Of a DNA stretch of 64,000 nt, positions 24,015-37,144 are shown one piece after another; the stretch's first letter is position 1; the number at the start of each line of letters is the position of its first letter. This stretch comes from Hygrophila difformis (Eukaryota; Streptophyta; Magnoliopsida; Lamiales; Acanthaceae). The position numbers and the translations under genes are program-made. The notes beneath the pieces are model-generated. The model was not told the DNA's origin. It saw only the letters and a list, made by a program, of their open reading frames with translations, and ran no database searches. The DNA is taken from contig JAOANR010000003.1 of assembly GCA_030278955.1 (NCBI GenBank), positions 47,827,175 to 47,891,174 on the forward strand. The letters run 5' to 3'.

Positions 24015-25644
24015 AATACTGATCGTCCCCGAGCAGTCAGAGTCAATGTTCCTTGGAACACGGACTCTGCATATTCAATTCATTTTCGTGGCTTCATAAA
24101 TTACATTCTTTTTGGATTTGGATAAGACAATAAAAAACTACAAGTGTTAAATTCCCTTGATTGCAGTGTTTAATGAAATGATAGTTGCTCACTAAATCGG
24201 GCCTACAAATCAAACATTATTGTTAACCCTTCATGAATATCATGTTTGAAAAATGCAAGGATTAAAAATTAGAATTAAGGTATGACACGAACATATTTAA
24301 TGAAACAGAGCCTCACATATGGTAGAATCGGAAATTTCATTCACTCTCAAATGAGTTTAATCATTGAACGCTCATAATCAAATTTAATTAAATTATCCCA
24401 TATGCTTGCAATCAGACCAACTCGCCACCGGCTCATTTCCTCAAATCAAGATCCCGAGGTCTTATTTAAGGTTATAATTGGGCATACGGTTGTAACATTT
24501 GGTAGGAAAGGAATTTATTGGGTTAAGAAGTGGCAAGAGATTATTCTATCATAACTTGGCATTTTTATTTAAAATTCATGATCATCAATTATTTCTTTCT
24601 TTCTTTTGCTTTTCTTTTTCTATTGCATGACATTTAAACTATGTCTAATTCTTTTGTCATTTGCAATTTATTCTTGTTGAATGAAGCTCAACATTTTTTT
24701 TCTTTTTCTTCTCTTTTTTTTTTGAATCGGTTTATTGAATACCGATTTAAACCTTTTTTATGATCATAAATTTAATGCCTTTGTAGGAATTTATCCTTTG
24801 TCCACTTGGGTTGAATATTTTGATCTTTTTATAGGGCTAGAAGAGATATAAGGGGTTTCAAGAAAGAAATTATGCTTATAAGGCTCCAAATAGGTTAATC
24901 CTAAAGGAAAAATTATTTTTGGGTTTGGATTTCAAATGATGCCAAAAATTTGGGTTTTTCTAGGTGCTTCGATCATAATGGCTCAATTTCGGAGAATATG
25001 GCATGTCTTGAATCGGTCCCAATTGCAAGTTCTAATTTTTTTTTAATACAAATTGATTCACACATCAAAGAAAATAAAAGAATAAAAGTGACTCATGTGC
25101 TCAAATCTCACAAGGTTGGATTGATTCATGTCTACAATTTTTTCAAATTTAATCCAAGCTTAATTCTAACAATTTACTCAATCTAAATTGCCAACCTGGC
25201 CATTTATTACCCTAAAAAGATGATCGCATCATTAAATTTTTTATAGCTCAAAACCTCATAAATTCATTTCATGCATGTCTTTAATCAATTATCCCAATTT
25301 AAAAGTTTGAAATTTAATCACAAGCCTAAATTCAACATGTGAATTTAGAGCAGGTTTATGCATGCTTTTCGCTGGTTTATTTAATTTAAAGCAGTAAAAG
25401 AGGCACTATTAACATACAAAGTATGTCAACAACAAATTTTTGGCCTGAAAGTCACTTATTCATCTCGGGCTGTCAGACATCTTTTCAAAATTAATAAATT
25501 GTTCTTGGACTGCAAAATTCCTTTTTGGGAAGCATCAAATTACATCAATTACAAGAGATTTCATGCAGTGAAGATCGAGCTTGCACAAATTAAATGAAAT
25601 TCTCTTATATGATGTTTACAGTTAAGCTCAAATTGATTTGACAA
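24015..25644. other. Athila-B 3' noncoding region
   Basis: 1.6 kb of AT-rich DNA between the end of the accessory gene and the polypurine tract, with T-rich runs near 24590-24760. No ORF with recognisable content. Long 3' untranslated regions are usual for Athila elements. Confidence 0.6.
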
Positions 25645-28600
25645 TTAAGACTCAATCTTTCGGCTCTCTGGCTGGTTCGAGGTCCCGCGCCGTCCTGTCG
25701 GAGGTGGAGGTGGTTTTGGAAGTGACCGAGCAGGGCTTGCATTAAGAGTTGTTGCTGGGCCAAAGTGGCTTCGAGCATCTTTCTCTGCCGTTTTTTTCAC
25801 TCTCCAGTTTTTCCCTGTGCATACATTCCTCTCTTTCCAACAGCAACCTTTTAAACTCATCATCTCTTCTTCTTTGGTCAGCTCTTTCCTCTGCTCTTTC
25901 TTTCCTTTCTTCTTCTTTCCCCAGAATCAGGGTATCCGCCAACGTCTTCATGCTGTCGGAGACTGTTTTGCTCATATGACTAACAATCTCGACCATGTGA
26001 GAGTCGACAAGATTCTGTGAGACATTCCGGCTTGCAGGAGGAATCTGTGATGGTTAAGCTCGCTGTTGTGGGACTCGAACTGGAGGTGGCGGAGGGACTT
26101 GACTCGGATTTGGTTCCACCGGCTCCTGTTGAGGGATCTCTACTGGTGCTGAAGGTCCCGCATCAGTACGGGCCTTCCTTCTCCTTTTAGGGACCAGTGG
26201 TGGCATTGAAGCTCCTCTTTAGATAGATGGTGCATCTTCACCAGATATGAACGAGGATTGCAAGTTGGAGTCGTTCGGAAATGGAGGAAGGGAATATGTG
26301 ATTCTCTCTTGGCTGTTCATGGATGGGACCCGGATTGGAGGATTCAAAATGACCAAGGCATCATTGTCAAATTCACCCAAGTCTACCCCTTGATCTATGC
26401 AAATTCGCCTAATGAGGTTCGGGTAGCACAAGGCGTGCTTCTTTTCAATCCTGGTGGTCATTACCTTAAAGATGTGCTGTCCGACATTCAACCTCAGCCC
26501 GTGCCATAGCTTCACAAACCCCATCAGTATGCTGCCAAAAGGGGTTTGAGGATGCGAGCTTGGCTTGATCCTGGCCATGAAGAATTCAAATGTGGGCATG
26601 AACCCCACTTTTGAAGGTTCCACCATTGATGGCCTTTTGGTCATAGAATCAGCGATGGCTTGATAAGTTGCTTTCCTTTTTGTCTTGCCACGCCTGTTCA
26701 ATATTTCCTCATCCGGAATTTCACTTGGGTGACTGGGAGTTTGGAGGAACCTGTTCAGATACTACGGGGATATGTCTATCGTATGCCCTCTGACCCAGGT
26801 TGTCCTTCTTACAATGTTGATGTTGCAATAAAACTCCTGAGTCAACTCCACATAGCCGGATCTCCGTGATGTAGTAAAAAACTGTTCCCATCCATGCTGT
26901 GTTCTCCAAAAATCAACGGGGGGGGGGGGGGCGGGGGCGAATCTGGCGCAAACCCCTTGTCGGGTATGATGGTCTCTAATAATTTCTCATACGCCTTCAC
27001 AGCTGCCCACCTTTCCGTTAAACTTCCAGATCACGTCCGCCTCTTTTATCGTCATCTTACTATTTTCCTCTCTTCTGGGATTCCATTCTAGCGCGTACGT
27101 CAGTCTCATCCCAGAATCTAGCTGGTTTAATCGATCCAACTGACTCTTGTGCTTCATCTTCGCTTGTATGCCAGTCAGTTCCCTCGTTTTGCTCTTCTTG
27201 AATTTGTTCATGTCTGTGGTTCTCTCCTGCCTCTCCAACTGCTTCATCTAAATGTTCCTCCTCAACTTGTTTAATTGTAATTGTTCATTGCATTGAGTTC
27301 ACTATTTACAGGTAGGGAAATGTAAGTACAGGAAAATAAAGGTCATCAACATTAGTTGATACCTCCTCCTCCTAATCCCTTGCAGCTTGTCCAAATTGGA
27401 CGTTGGAAAATGGCGCCAGTGCTTCCAAAAATTCTTGTTCTTCTACCTTGAGCCTCTTTCTGTTCTGTCTCCCTCATCATTTGCGTCTTTTCAGTGATAG
27501 CTTGCTGCTCAACATTTTTCTCCTTCAACAGTTCAGATAATGTGGTCGGCCTCACTCTTGCTGGAATGCTTCCCTCCGGCTCCATCCCGTTCTCCTATTA
27601 CAAGTCTCCTTTTCTTTCTTTGCTCTGGAGCGATGACTGGGGCAATTATAGCTTCAATTCTAGTTGTTCCCACCAGTGGAGCGATGATCCGGGACACCTC
27701 TACCTGATATCTAATTTGTTCTGGCTCCTCTCATTCATCAATCCTCGTTTCAATCTGCTCATGTACAATCTCTTCCTTATATCTCCCCTGATGGTTTTCG
27801 TCAGTGTGAGCAGTGGGACCTGTCCACGCAGTAGTGGTTTCTTTCTTTATTTTCATCCTTGTCCTTGTACAGCTCCAGTGATTTTAAGCTCATCATTATC
27901 ATCATCTCTCTTTTCCTTCTCCACATTCTTTGGGTTCCTCTTCTCAAGTTCAGCCTGCAATCTTTCAGCAGGCTTCTCTGTCATGTATTTCCTTTCTTTT
28001 CCTCTCCTCTTCAGCTCGAGTTTTCTCAATAATCCTTAACATTTCCGCCTCTTCCAAATCTTTTTTGTTCCTTCTTCTTCCTCTTCCTGGGCCTTCTCCA
28101 TTCTCTCTTGCTCATCAGCTATTCTTTCAGCTTCCCGCCTTTCTCTTTCAGCCTCCTGGTTAAACTTGCTCTGCAGGGCTCTGGCTTTCTCAGCGTCTGC
28201 CTCAATTTGCGCCAAATTTTTCAGGTTTCTTTTCTTTAGGCGGCTACTCAGTTTGCTATGCCCTTTCCATTGTCCTTCACCACTGGGGCTGATTCAGTGG
28301 TTTGTTCTTGTTGAGCTGGTGGGATTGGAGCTTGTATGGATTGTTCAGTGGGCTATGGGTTTGCTTCAGTAAAAACCCGAGGAGGGGAGGCAGCACTTGT
28401 ATATTGATTGATCAGAACATCTGTCTCATCTTCACTGCCTTCCCGGCCTTCACTGTCCTCCTCATCCAAGTTTATTCCCAGATTTTTCCTTGCGTCTTTC
28501 AAGAATTTGTTCACAAATATGGGCTTGGTGATGAGTCTAAGCCTTTTCTCCCATCTTTTGTTGATGTAATTGCAGAACTGAACCATGTGTTCCCTTTATA

Positions 28601-28969
28601 GCATAGTGCCTTTGTTGCTGTTGATGGTGTTGTAGTAATTAAGCCCGAAGGCAATCCATCTCCATAAGAAGCGTACAAACTCCAGCCTTTCTCTTTAATC
28701 ATTGACCCCACCAGATCCGTTGGCCTTCAGTTTGTACAAAGGACATGTCGTTTCGATTCTTATGTACTCTTCAGACCTCAGCCTGTGTCAGGAGTCGAGT
28801 CTTGCAGCTGGTTCTTTCCTAGCACCCTCCAGCTTGTGTTTCTGATGAACTCCGTGACCTGATCCCTCATGACATGGATCTGATAGATTCCCTTTGTCTC
28901 TGTTCTGCAAGGTGGGTGGGCTTGTACACATCCTCCAAGAAGATAGTATCAAAATAATCTTCCTCTCGT
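25645..28969 (-). pseudogene. Athila-B accessory gene, 3' part (coiled-coil regions and plant-transposon-type domain), degenerate
   Basis: Continuation of the gene that starts at 55932, split by the chromovirus. Minus-strand fragments in shifting frames include a segment at 28586-28353 with acidic repeats (EEDSEGREGSEDE), a Lys/Glu-rich middle (28100-27000), and at about 27000-26219 a domain resembling the 'putative plant transposon protein' family (PF20167, judged from memory): IIPDKGF, HGWEQFF, LTQEFYCN, TTWVRGHTID, then LRLNVGQHIFKVM and HALCYPNLIRRICIDQGVDL. A C-terminal coiled coil (KEEERKERAEERADQRRRDD) lies at 25990-25745. A G-run at 26927-26940 encodes poly-Pro. There are many shifts and stops. 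Function unknown; extra ORFs at this position in Athila are often called env-like, but I see no clear signal peptide or membrane segment. Confidence 0.65.
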
Positions 28970-30843
28970 TGTAACATCCCCGGTTTTTGGTCACCCAGGT
29001 CGGGATGTCACCGCCACACACCTCCCTAGCAAGATACGGTTTCTCCGGCTTACTAAAGAGATGCAAAGGCTAGGTATTTCAGTATTTAAAAATATTTAAA
29101 ACATTTGCAAACAGCCCATACAATATAGTCTCGAAAATAATAATATCATAACGCAGCGGAAAATAGTATCTAAGTAGAGGGCACCCTGCAGAGCACTCAC
29201 CCCTAATTTTAAAGATCAAGTTTGTAAAGGGGATTTCCTAACTTTCAGATTTCATGTATTTATTTCAAAAATTCTTCTACTCGTATAAACCTTAAAGGCT
29301 AGTTTCACCGTTTCAACAAGAATTCAAGATTTGACTCGGTCAACCACAGTTTACTTCAAAATTCATTAAAAATCGAGTTTAACTCCTAAAATTCTGAACT
29401 TTTACCACTGTCTCGGAAACATCGAGATGAACAACTTTTGTGTTTTAACTTTTTCAATCCGAGATACCGAAATAAGTGAAATACATCAATTTTCATCATA
29501 TCATTAATCTGTCCGAATTTCGTGTACAGCAGTTCAAGATTATCAAGATCTACCATAGCAAATCAACTCCAAACTTAATGAAATTTTACAGAGACCTTCT
29601 TAAGACATTTTTCTACAACTTTCATGTTCGGCTAAAGATCTAAATCGGCTTATAACTAATGTCAAAAACGTCATCAAGATCGGACCTAAGTTCTGTCAAG
29701 AAAAGCTCGGTTTCGGGTGGATTTCACATATCAAATCATCACGAAAAATTCTGAAAATTTTACAGGAGATAGATCTAAGCCTTAGTAATGTTTTTTGTGT
29801 TTTAAGTTTTTCCGTTCGAAGACGTTTTAAGGTTCGGAAAAATTTGACAAAACTATTGCACCGGTAAAAATCATACATTGACAGATTTTTGAAAGTTTCG
29901 ATTAAGCTTTTAGGTTTCGTGTTTTAATTACTCCCAAAACCATGTAAGTGTCAACTTACAGATTTGTAAACGTCCGGGATCGTCGAGTTCGAAGGCGTGG
30001 CTTCCAGTCCACCGTTTATCATCTCCGTTCGTCGGGTTCTACGTTCTAGATCCGATTCGGGGTGTAGAAATAAAAATAAGAGAATTAGAGTTTCGTGTTT
30101 GAATTAAAAACGAGATGGATGAACGGATCTAACTTACCACAGCGTTAGAAGAGATCCGAATTCGGTCCACCGGCAGTCCCCGCTCGGTTTTGGTGCCTCC
30201 GACGACTTCCGGATCTAGGGTTTTGTGTATAGAGAGTATCGTAGGGTTTTGAAAAGTGTTCGGGGCTGTCAAGAGGTCTTATTTATAGGTAAACATGACC
30301 TAGGGAAGTCCAAGGTCTGCCTCTAGGAGTCTTGAGCCGAAAGGTGTTCAACCGAAGTCGCAAAATCCGGATTCGGGCGAGTGAATCTCGCAACCGGCGA
30401 ATCTGTCGCTTGGCGCGGCCGTGGCGCGCCTTTCCCCTATTGACCGCGCGGCACTCGCCTGGACTTCGGTCCGGGCGGGTCGTGCAATCCGTCGTGTCTT
30501 TCCTCTTCTCTTCCGGACTTCTATCCCCCTATGCTCCCGGATTCCGATTTCCGGGGTATCTTCGGGTTCTTATTTCCTTTCTAAATTTTACTGGGGTCTA
30601 ATTGCATGTTTGGACTCGAATTCTCGAGTTCATTGGTGTCGGGTTTCGGTGTACAATTTATTTATCTTTATTTCATTCTTTTTATTTAATTAAATTCCTT
30701 TAATTCCTTTTTAAGTTAAATTTCATTTCTCATTTCCTTATCCTTATTTATTTATTTGCTGAATTTATTTATTATTTATTTATTTATTCATTGTTTATTT
30801 ATTTAATTATTGTTTTATGTTTGCAAAATTCTCGGGTATTACA
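28970..30843 (-). repeat. Chromovirus 3' LTR, internally deleted
   Basis: 1874 bp. It aligns with 51011-53572 throughout but lacks the 674 bp at 51214-51887; the join is at 29176/29177. Other differences are scattered point changes and small indels. The fragment at 1-516 is an older relative. Confidence 0.92.
30279..30290 (-). promoter_or_regulatory. Candidate TATA box, chromovirus LTR
   Basis: The minus strand reads CCTATAAATAAG. The equivalent site in the 5' LTR (about 53010-53020) is altered to CAATAAATA, so the promoter copy that would start the element RNA is the weaker one. Confidence 0.55.
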
Positions 30844-30856
30844 GTTTACCCTCCTT
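30844..30856 (-). promoter_or_regulatory. Chromovirus polypurine tract
   Basis: The minus strand reads GGAGGGTAAAC directly before the TG of the 3' LTR. Confidence 0.65.
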
Positions 30857-31119
30857 AAGAATCAACTTCGTCCTCGAAGTTGTGTTTCGGCTTCTCTCAT
30901 GCTAAGGTATTTTGTTTGTTTTGTTATTTTGTGACTGAACTTAGAATTAAAACTTCTAAGCTGCCTACGTACCCTATGAAGGGATCAAGCCATAACGTAG
31001 TTCAAAACAATTTGAATTTGTTTGTTTGTTACAAAAGATGCACAAAAAATAGATGGTATGACATCCTCTCCCCCTTAAGATTGCAGTTATGTCCCCATAA
31101 CTGTGTCGGGTGTCGGTTT
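30857..31119. other. Chromovirus 3' untranslated region
   Basis: Noncoding stretch between the integrase end and the polypurine tract. Nothing else recognised. Confidence 0.6.
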
Positions 31120-33609
31120 GGAACAATGTCGGGTAGCGTTCTCTCATGTCGGATTCTACCTCCCAAGTTGCCGTCTCACTTTCGTGGTTCGACCCAAAGA
31201 ACCTTGATCATTTTGACGGTTTTGTTCCTCGTTACTCGCTCCTTAGTGTCCAGAATTCGCACTGGGACTTCTTCGTAAGTCAGATCCTCATCGAGTTCGA
31301 TTACTTCCGGTTGAAGTACATGTGTCGGGTCCGGCACATACTTTTTTAGTTGTGAGACATGGAAGACATTATGAACTCGATCTAATTGTGGCGGTAAAGC
31401 CAGTCGGTAGGCCAAATTCCCGACTCGTTCTAGAATCTCATAAGGTCCTATGTATCGAGGACTCAACTTTCCTCGTTTGCCAAAGAACATCACCCCCTTC
31501 ATGGTGATATCTTTAGCATGACCCTATCTCCCACTTGAAATTCTAGGTCTCGTTGTCTCACGTCAGCGTAACTCTTCTGACGGTCTTGAGCGGCTTTCAT
31601 TTTTCCTTGAATCACTTTGATTGTTGAGCCATGTCTTCGATAAGTTGTGGTCCCACTACCAACCGACTTATCGTTTTCTTCCCAGCTCAAAGGGCTTCGG
31701 CACCTTCGTCCATACAACGCCTCGAATGGTGCCATGCCAATGCTAGCATGGTAGCTATTATTATAAGAAAATTCGATTAGGGGTAAATGGGATTCCCAAT
31801 TTCCCTAAATTCCAACACGCATGCTCTCAGCATGTCTTCTAGTGTTTGGATTGTTCTCTCGGTTTGACCATCCGTCATCGGGTGGAATGCGGTGCTCATT
31901 TTGATTTGAGTACCGAGAGCTTTTTGTAACTCCGTCCAAAAGTGAGAGACAAATCTACTGTCTCTGTCGGAAATGATGTCATGTGGTACTCCATGTTGTC
32001 GTACCACGTTATCAACGTAGGCTCGGGCCAATTGGTCCATAGTCCACGTGTCCTTCATCGGGATAAATATGGCTGTCTTCGTTAGCCTATCCACAATCAC
32101 CCAAATCTTGTTCATGCCTTTAGGTGATCGGGGTAATCCCGAGAAAAAATCCATCGAGATGTTATCCCACTTCCAAGTTGGAATCTCTAGTGGTTGCATC
32201 AATCCTAGGGGTTTATGTCGCATTGCCTTAACCTTTTGGCAGGTGAGACATTTCGCCACGAAATCTGCCACTTCCTTCTTCATTCCCGGCCACCAATAGA
32301 TCTTCTTTAGATCTTTGTAAAGCTTGTCGCCTCCGGGATGCACTGAATATGGCATGTTGTGCCCTTCCTCCATCAACTTTCGCTTCAACTCGGCACATTT
32401 AAGGGGCACACACCATCTCCCTTTGAAGCGAATGCTTCCATCCTCGTGGACAGCAAATCCTATTGCCTTTCCCTCGGCAATATACCCCTTTATCTTCTCC
32501 AATTTCGCGTCACCACCGGTTGGGCGAGCCTAATCTCATCCAATATTGGAGTTTCTACGACCATGGCATTGATTGTGTTACTCACTGTGCCCGGATGCAC
32601 AAGTTCCACGTCCAATCTCGCTAAATCCATGTACAATGCCGGCGGAATTACCAACGAGTTTTGTCACGTGTTGGGTTTTCCGACTTAGGGCATCGCTACC
32701 ACATTCGCCTTCCCCTCGTGGTAGGCTATCTCCAAATCGTAGTCTTTAATAAGTTACAACCATCTTCGCTGTCTCAAATTCAACTCCTTCTGAGTGAATA
32801 TATACTTCAAGCTCTTGTGGTCGTGAACTTTCGACACTTCCACCCGTAAAGATAATGTCTCCATATCTTTAGAGCGAAAACGACCGCTGCCATCTCCAGG
32901 GTCGTGTGTCGGATAATTCTCCTCGTGAGGTTTTAGTTGGCGTGATGCATACGCTACGACTCTCAGAGTCTTGCATCAAGACACAACCTAAACCTTCCTT
33001 CGAAGCATCGCTGTAAACTTCGAAGTCACCATTCTCTGATGGTATGTCAATACGGGTGTGGTTGTGAGCCCGTTTCTTCAGTTCTTGAAACACTGTCTCA
33101 CAAGTCTCTGTCCACAGACGTATTTTACTCCCTTCTTCAGTAGCTGGGTCAAAGGTCGTGCGATTTTCGAAAAATCCTTCACGAACCGTCTATAGTACCC
33201 GGCTAATCCAAGGAAACTCTTTATCTCAGTTTGGCTCTTTGGAGTTGCCCATTCAGTTATGGCAGAAACTTTTGCTGGATCCACTGAAACTCCATCAGCG
33301 GATACTATATGTCCTAGAAATGCTACCTCCTTCAACCAAAAATCGCATTTGGACAATTTGCCGTATAGTTGATCTTTCGCAAGGTCCCTAACACTTGATG
33401 CAAGTGCTGGGCGTGCTCCTCCTCACATTTCGAGTAGATCAGGATGTCATCAATGAACACTACTACACACTGATCTAACAGCTCTCGAAATACATTGTTC
33501 ATGAGGTTCATGAACATTGCTGGAGCATTTGTTAACACAAATGATAACACTGTGAACTCGTAGTGGCCATATCGAGTTCGAAACGCCGTCTTTGGAATGT
33601 CTTTCTCGG
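31120..33609 (-). pseudogene. Chromovirus pol, 3' part: RT palm, RNase H, integrase, chromodomain-like tail; broken
   Basis: Continues the RT cut at 47798. From right to left: RT with the catalytic box FIDDILIYS (about 33430) and a G-to-V change in LSFVLTNAP; a frameshift near 33340; RT connection ([22 protein letters not shown]); a degenerate RNase H (VYSDASKEGLG, 33000); then integrase 32502-31777 with an HHCC finger (SVHPGGDKLY...CLTCQKVK) and catalytic Asp (MDFF), Asp (ISDRDSRF) and Glu (DGQTERT) all present; then frame-broken pieces with YGRRCRSPLSW (31700), FGKRGKLSPRYIGPYEI and FHVSQLKKYVPD (31380), and a tail of chromovirus type ending near 31120. Several shifts make it inactive. Confidence 0.9.
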
Positions 33610-36600
33610 CAATTCATTGATCCTCCTCCAGTAGCTGATACACTTATGATCCAGCCACTTGGGATGAAATCCTTTGTCCGGAACAATCATTTTGGACATC
33701 CCCAAGTAGTTCTCCAATGCCTCCTTTCTTCCATTAAACTTAACCTTGATTTCTTCTTCTGTGAATTCAGTCCTCTTTTCAATGCTATCAGGGATTGACA
33801 ACCTCACCTTTGGACTATTCATCCCCCAATAACTCAAAGGTAGCAATTCTGAAACATCTTTCCGGGGGGACGATCCTTCAGATGTATCTGATTCATTTCC
33901 CTCGGATTCTTGTGCTTCTTCCTGCTCGTCCCCAACATTCTCATTTCCTTCTTCTTCTGTTTGGCCTCCTTCTTGAGCAGGTTCCACGTTTTCTTCATGA
34001 ACTTGTTCTGGGTTTTGTTCATGGTCAGGCTCTGGATGTTCTTCTTGGACTCTATCAGTGTCATCATATTGTGAATTGCCTACACCTGAATCATGTATCA
34101 ATGACGTGCTGGTATCTACCTTCTCAGTAACTTCCAGACTATGCTGATTTAAGATCTCTGTGGGATCTTCCTGTACCGGTTCGTTCAGCAGAAGAGGATA
34201 GCAGTAGGTTCTGAATCTAGAAATCCTTCAATTCCAAAATATTCTTCTGCTTTCTTCTTCTGTTCTGCTGCCCATTCAGGATCATTCATCATTGCAATTG
34301 CTCTCTGAACTACTTCATCCCTGACTTGAGGTGGTAGGAGCCATTGATTCATTTGATTTTCAGCATTCGTCTGTGTTCTAAGATATTGACTAACAGTGTC
34401 TTCCACAAAATATTTTCTCTGCTGAGCTTCTTGAGTTTCATTCCTCTGCACTTCTTCTTCATAAGCTTGAATTGCTAATGGAGATGGTTCCACTACTTGG
34501 TCAGAATTTATTTGTTGTTGGATTTCCTCTAATTCTGACTCAAGTTTAGCTGCATATTCACTTGCTTGTTCTACTGAAGTGCATGCATTCCCTCCTTCTC
34601 TGGCCAATTTTCTGAATTTTTAATCAGTCCTTCCAGAGAGTAAGTCATGTTCCCGACTGTAGTTCATGCAAGTTCATATCTTCAAAAGTTTGTAAATCTT
34701 CAAGTGACTGTTCCTGAAATGTGTCCGCCACTGATTTCTCAATTGATTCACAAATTCTTGCTCATCTGCAGCTTGTTCTGGTGGTAAATCTTGTTCAGTT
34801 TCTTTTTCCTGAAAATCCTTGTAAATCAATCTGACTTTGAATAAGATCCCTGTTAACCTGAGCTTGCTGATCTTCATCTTGCCCTTCTCTATCATCTTTT
34901 TCAGCAATCTGAACCTGTTGGAGATCAGTGCTCGGTTTAGTTGATCCTTGTTCATCAGGTTGATGTTCTTCAATACATGTTCTCCAGCCTTCTGGATCTA
35001 TGTCTCCCACTTCCAAATTAGTATAAGGAGTGAGCTCCAACCTCTCTGTGTAGGGAACTATCCCTAGAGTTGGTTCGACTTTTTCTTCTTCAGAGCTGGT
35101 GTCAGGTATCACATACTTAGGCTTCCTGGCTTTCATCTTTATCCTGAATTTCTTAACAGGTTTTTCAGGTTCTTTTTCTTGTTGCTTTTCTTTATCAAGA
35201 GTGGGTTTCCAATTGTTCTACATTCTCCAGAAAAAGACCCTTGCTGCTTAAGTTCTTCAGATCAGTCTCCTTCTGATTAGAGGGTAACTTTCCTCTCCTT
35301 TTATAGGTAACACTTCTTTCTTTCTTGGGCTGATTGTAGAATCTCAACATCTTCGTCCATTAAGTCCTTTTTCAAGTCCAAAATTTCTTTGGCTGCCAGG
35401 TCATCTTCATTCTTCCTCTTCTTTGGAATTCGCTAGTCTCCTTAGATCTGCTTGTCTCCACTTTCCTCCCAGTCCTTTTCTTAGCTGTTGGTACTTCATC
35501 TGAAGTGCTTGAACTGAGATTGTATGACTTTCTCTTTTTGGTGGATACTTTCTTTTTACCTTTCTTGTCTGAGTTCTCATGAGTTCCTCCATTCACGATC
35601 TGCCTTTCGTTGTTTGCATAATAGCAATCCATACTTTCTTGCAGAAATCGGATGAATTTCATCATTTTCTTCATTCTTTTCTCCCACAATAGTTTGTGAC
35701 CCTCATCAACTACTCTCATCTTCTCAATTCTTTGCTCATCATCTGTGCTGTCTTCATCGAATCGTGCTTCTTGACATAGAAATTCGTGCCCAAGTCCTTT
35801 CAGCATGACATTCATTTCCCTTTCTATTCAGATATTTCTCATTCCATGCATCCCAATCATCAATAATTACCTGCTGAATTCTTCCTTGTGTTTGATCAGT
35901 ATAGGGTCTATGCTCCTTGTATGCATTTTCTCTGCACATAGCATCATACATGACATACTTCTCAATGAATTCTTTCTTCCTCTCCTGGACATATCCATGA
36001 ACTTCCTGTTGGAGAGTTGGAGGTAATCTCTTCATTGATCTTGTTGGGTCTATCTGTATTGAGAAGATCTGCATCTGCTTGTGTTATTGATGGGGCTGAA
36101 ACCTTTCTGAAATTCGCTACAGGGTTCCAGTCCTTCATTAACAACAGATTCTCTGAAAATATTCCTTACTATATTTTGTGGTGTCTGTTTTTGCATTTGA
36201 TCTCTGCTTTCTGTTTTTGCCTGAGTCTCTCAGCTTCTCTCTCCTCTGCATCCTTAATCCATGCTCGCTGCTCTGGCATCATATCAGCAAAACTCCTCAA
36301 AGGAAGATTCTCATCAGGTTTCCTTATCAACCCTGGTTTAAGAATCCTTTTCCTTAGATCTACCCCTTTAGACCAGTTATTCATATACCTGATCCAGCGT
36401 TTGCTAGCTTCCTGAATAATTCTAAGGACATCTTCCATACCCGTCTTACCTTGTTTTAGCTTTCTTGAAATAAGGCTCTAGGTCATGCCTTAAGTTGATC
36501 CGAGCATCAATAATCCTATCCAGGGCCAAATTTGTCAAGAAATTATGTTCAACGGGTCCCTTCTTGTTCAGAGAATGTTGGAGGGCATGTATGCAGGGAG

Positions 36601-37044
36601 TGCCTGCTGAGCATCATAGACTCTAGCATTGCCGAATTTCAGTAAGTTTGGCAGCAATTTTGGTGAGTCGCTTCACATATTTCGGTAGTGGTTGAGTAGC
36701 AAAGTAATCAACTCCAGCCCTGTTTGATCTTTCGGATTGATAATTCTGTAGCATTCCTGATTCCACTCAGCCATGCACTTCCTTTCCCTTTCCAAAAGTC
36801 TTTCCCAGTCTGATTTCATTAGGCAGATGCCTGTCATTGATGACAGAATTATCATTTGATCATCCCAAAATCTATTCATCCTATTCCAGAATGCTTCTTC
36901 TAAATCAATCCTCAATGATTCCTTTTCCTTGTCTGGTATATGTTGAAACATGAATGGATTGATATAAAAGTCTGGAGGTGAAATTTGCATTCCTGTCCAT
37001 CCACCACTTTTCCGAATAGTTTCTACCATGTTGACCGTTTTCAC
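33610..37044 (-). pseudogene. Athila-A accessory gene, 3'-truncated and degenerate
   Basis: Located after integrase and homologous in position and partly in sequence to the Athila-B accessory gene: both contain an (I/V)(I)PDKGF block (here IVPDKGFHP at about 33670). Pieces in shifting frames run from 37044 (WNRMNRFWDDQMIILSSM) through 36438-36169, 36074-35754, 35815-35372, 35136-34795, 34607-34185 to 34101-33611. Composition is strongly charged (Glu, Lys, Gln), with likely coiled coils such as EEVQRNETQEAQQRK. The plant-transposon-type domain seen in Athila-B begins here but is cut off at the junction with the chromovirus. Function unknown. Confidence 0.6.
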
Positions 37045-37144
37045 CTTTTGCCAAGAATGATTTTCTCTTTCTTATCACGATTCTATACTTCTTCGAGCTT
37101 GAAGTTCTTCATAGGTCATCTTATGAATCCTTAAGAAATGAGAA

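Noticed and set aside
26926..26942. The G-run as a G-quadruplex regulatory site
   Set aside because: It encodes poly-Pro in the accessory gene on the minus strand. A mononucleotide run is also prone to sequencing error, so there is no independent support.
25749..28601. Long plus-strand frames such as 27494-28039
   Set aside because: They are low-complexity Ser/Phe/Leu-rich shadows of the Lys/Glu-rich minus-strand accessory gene.
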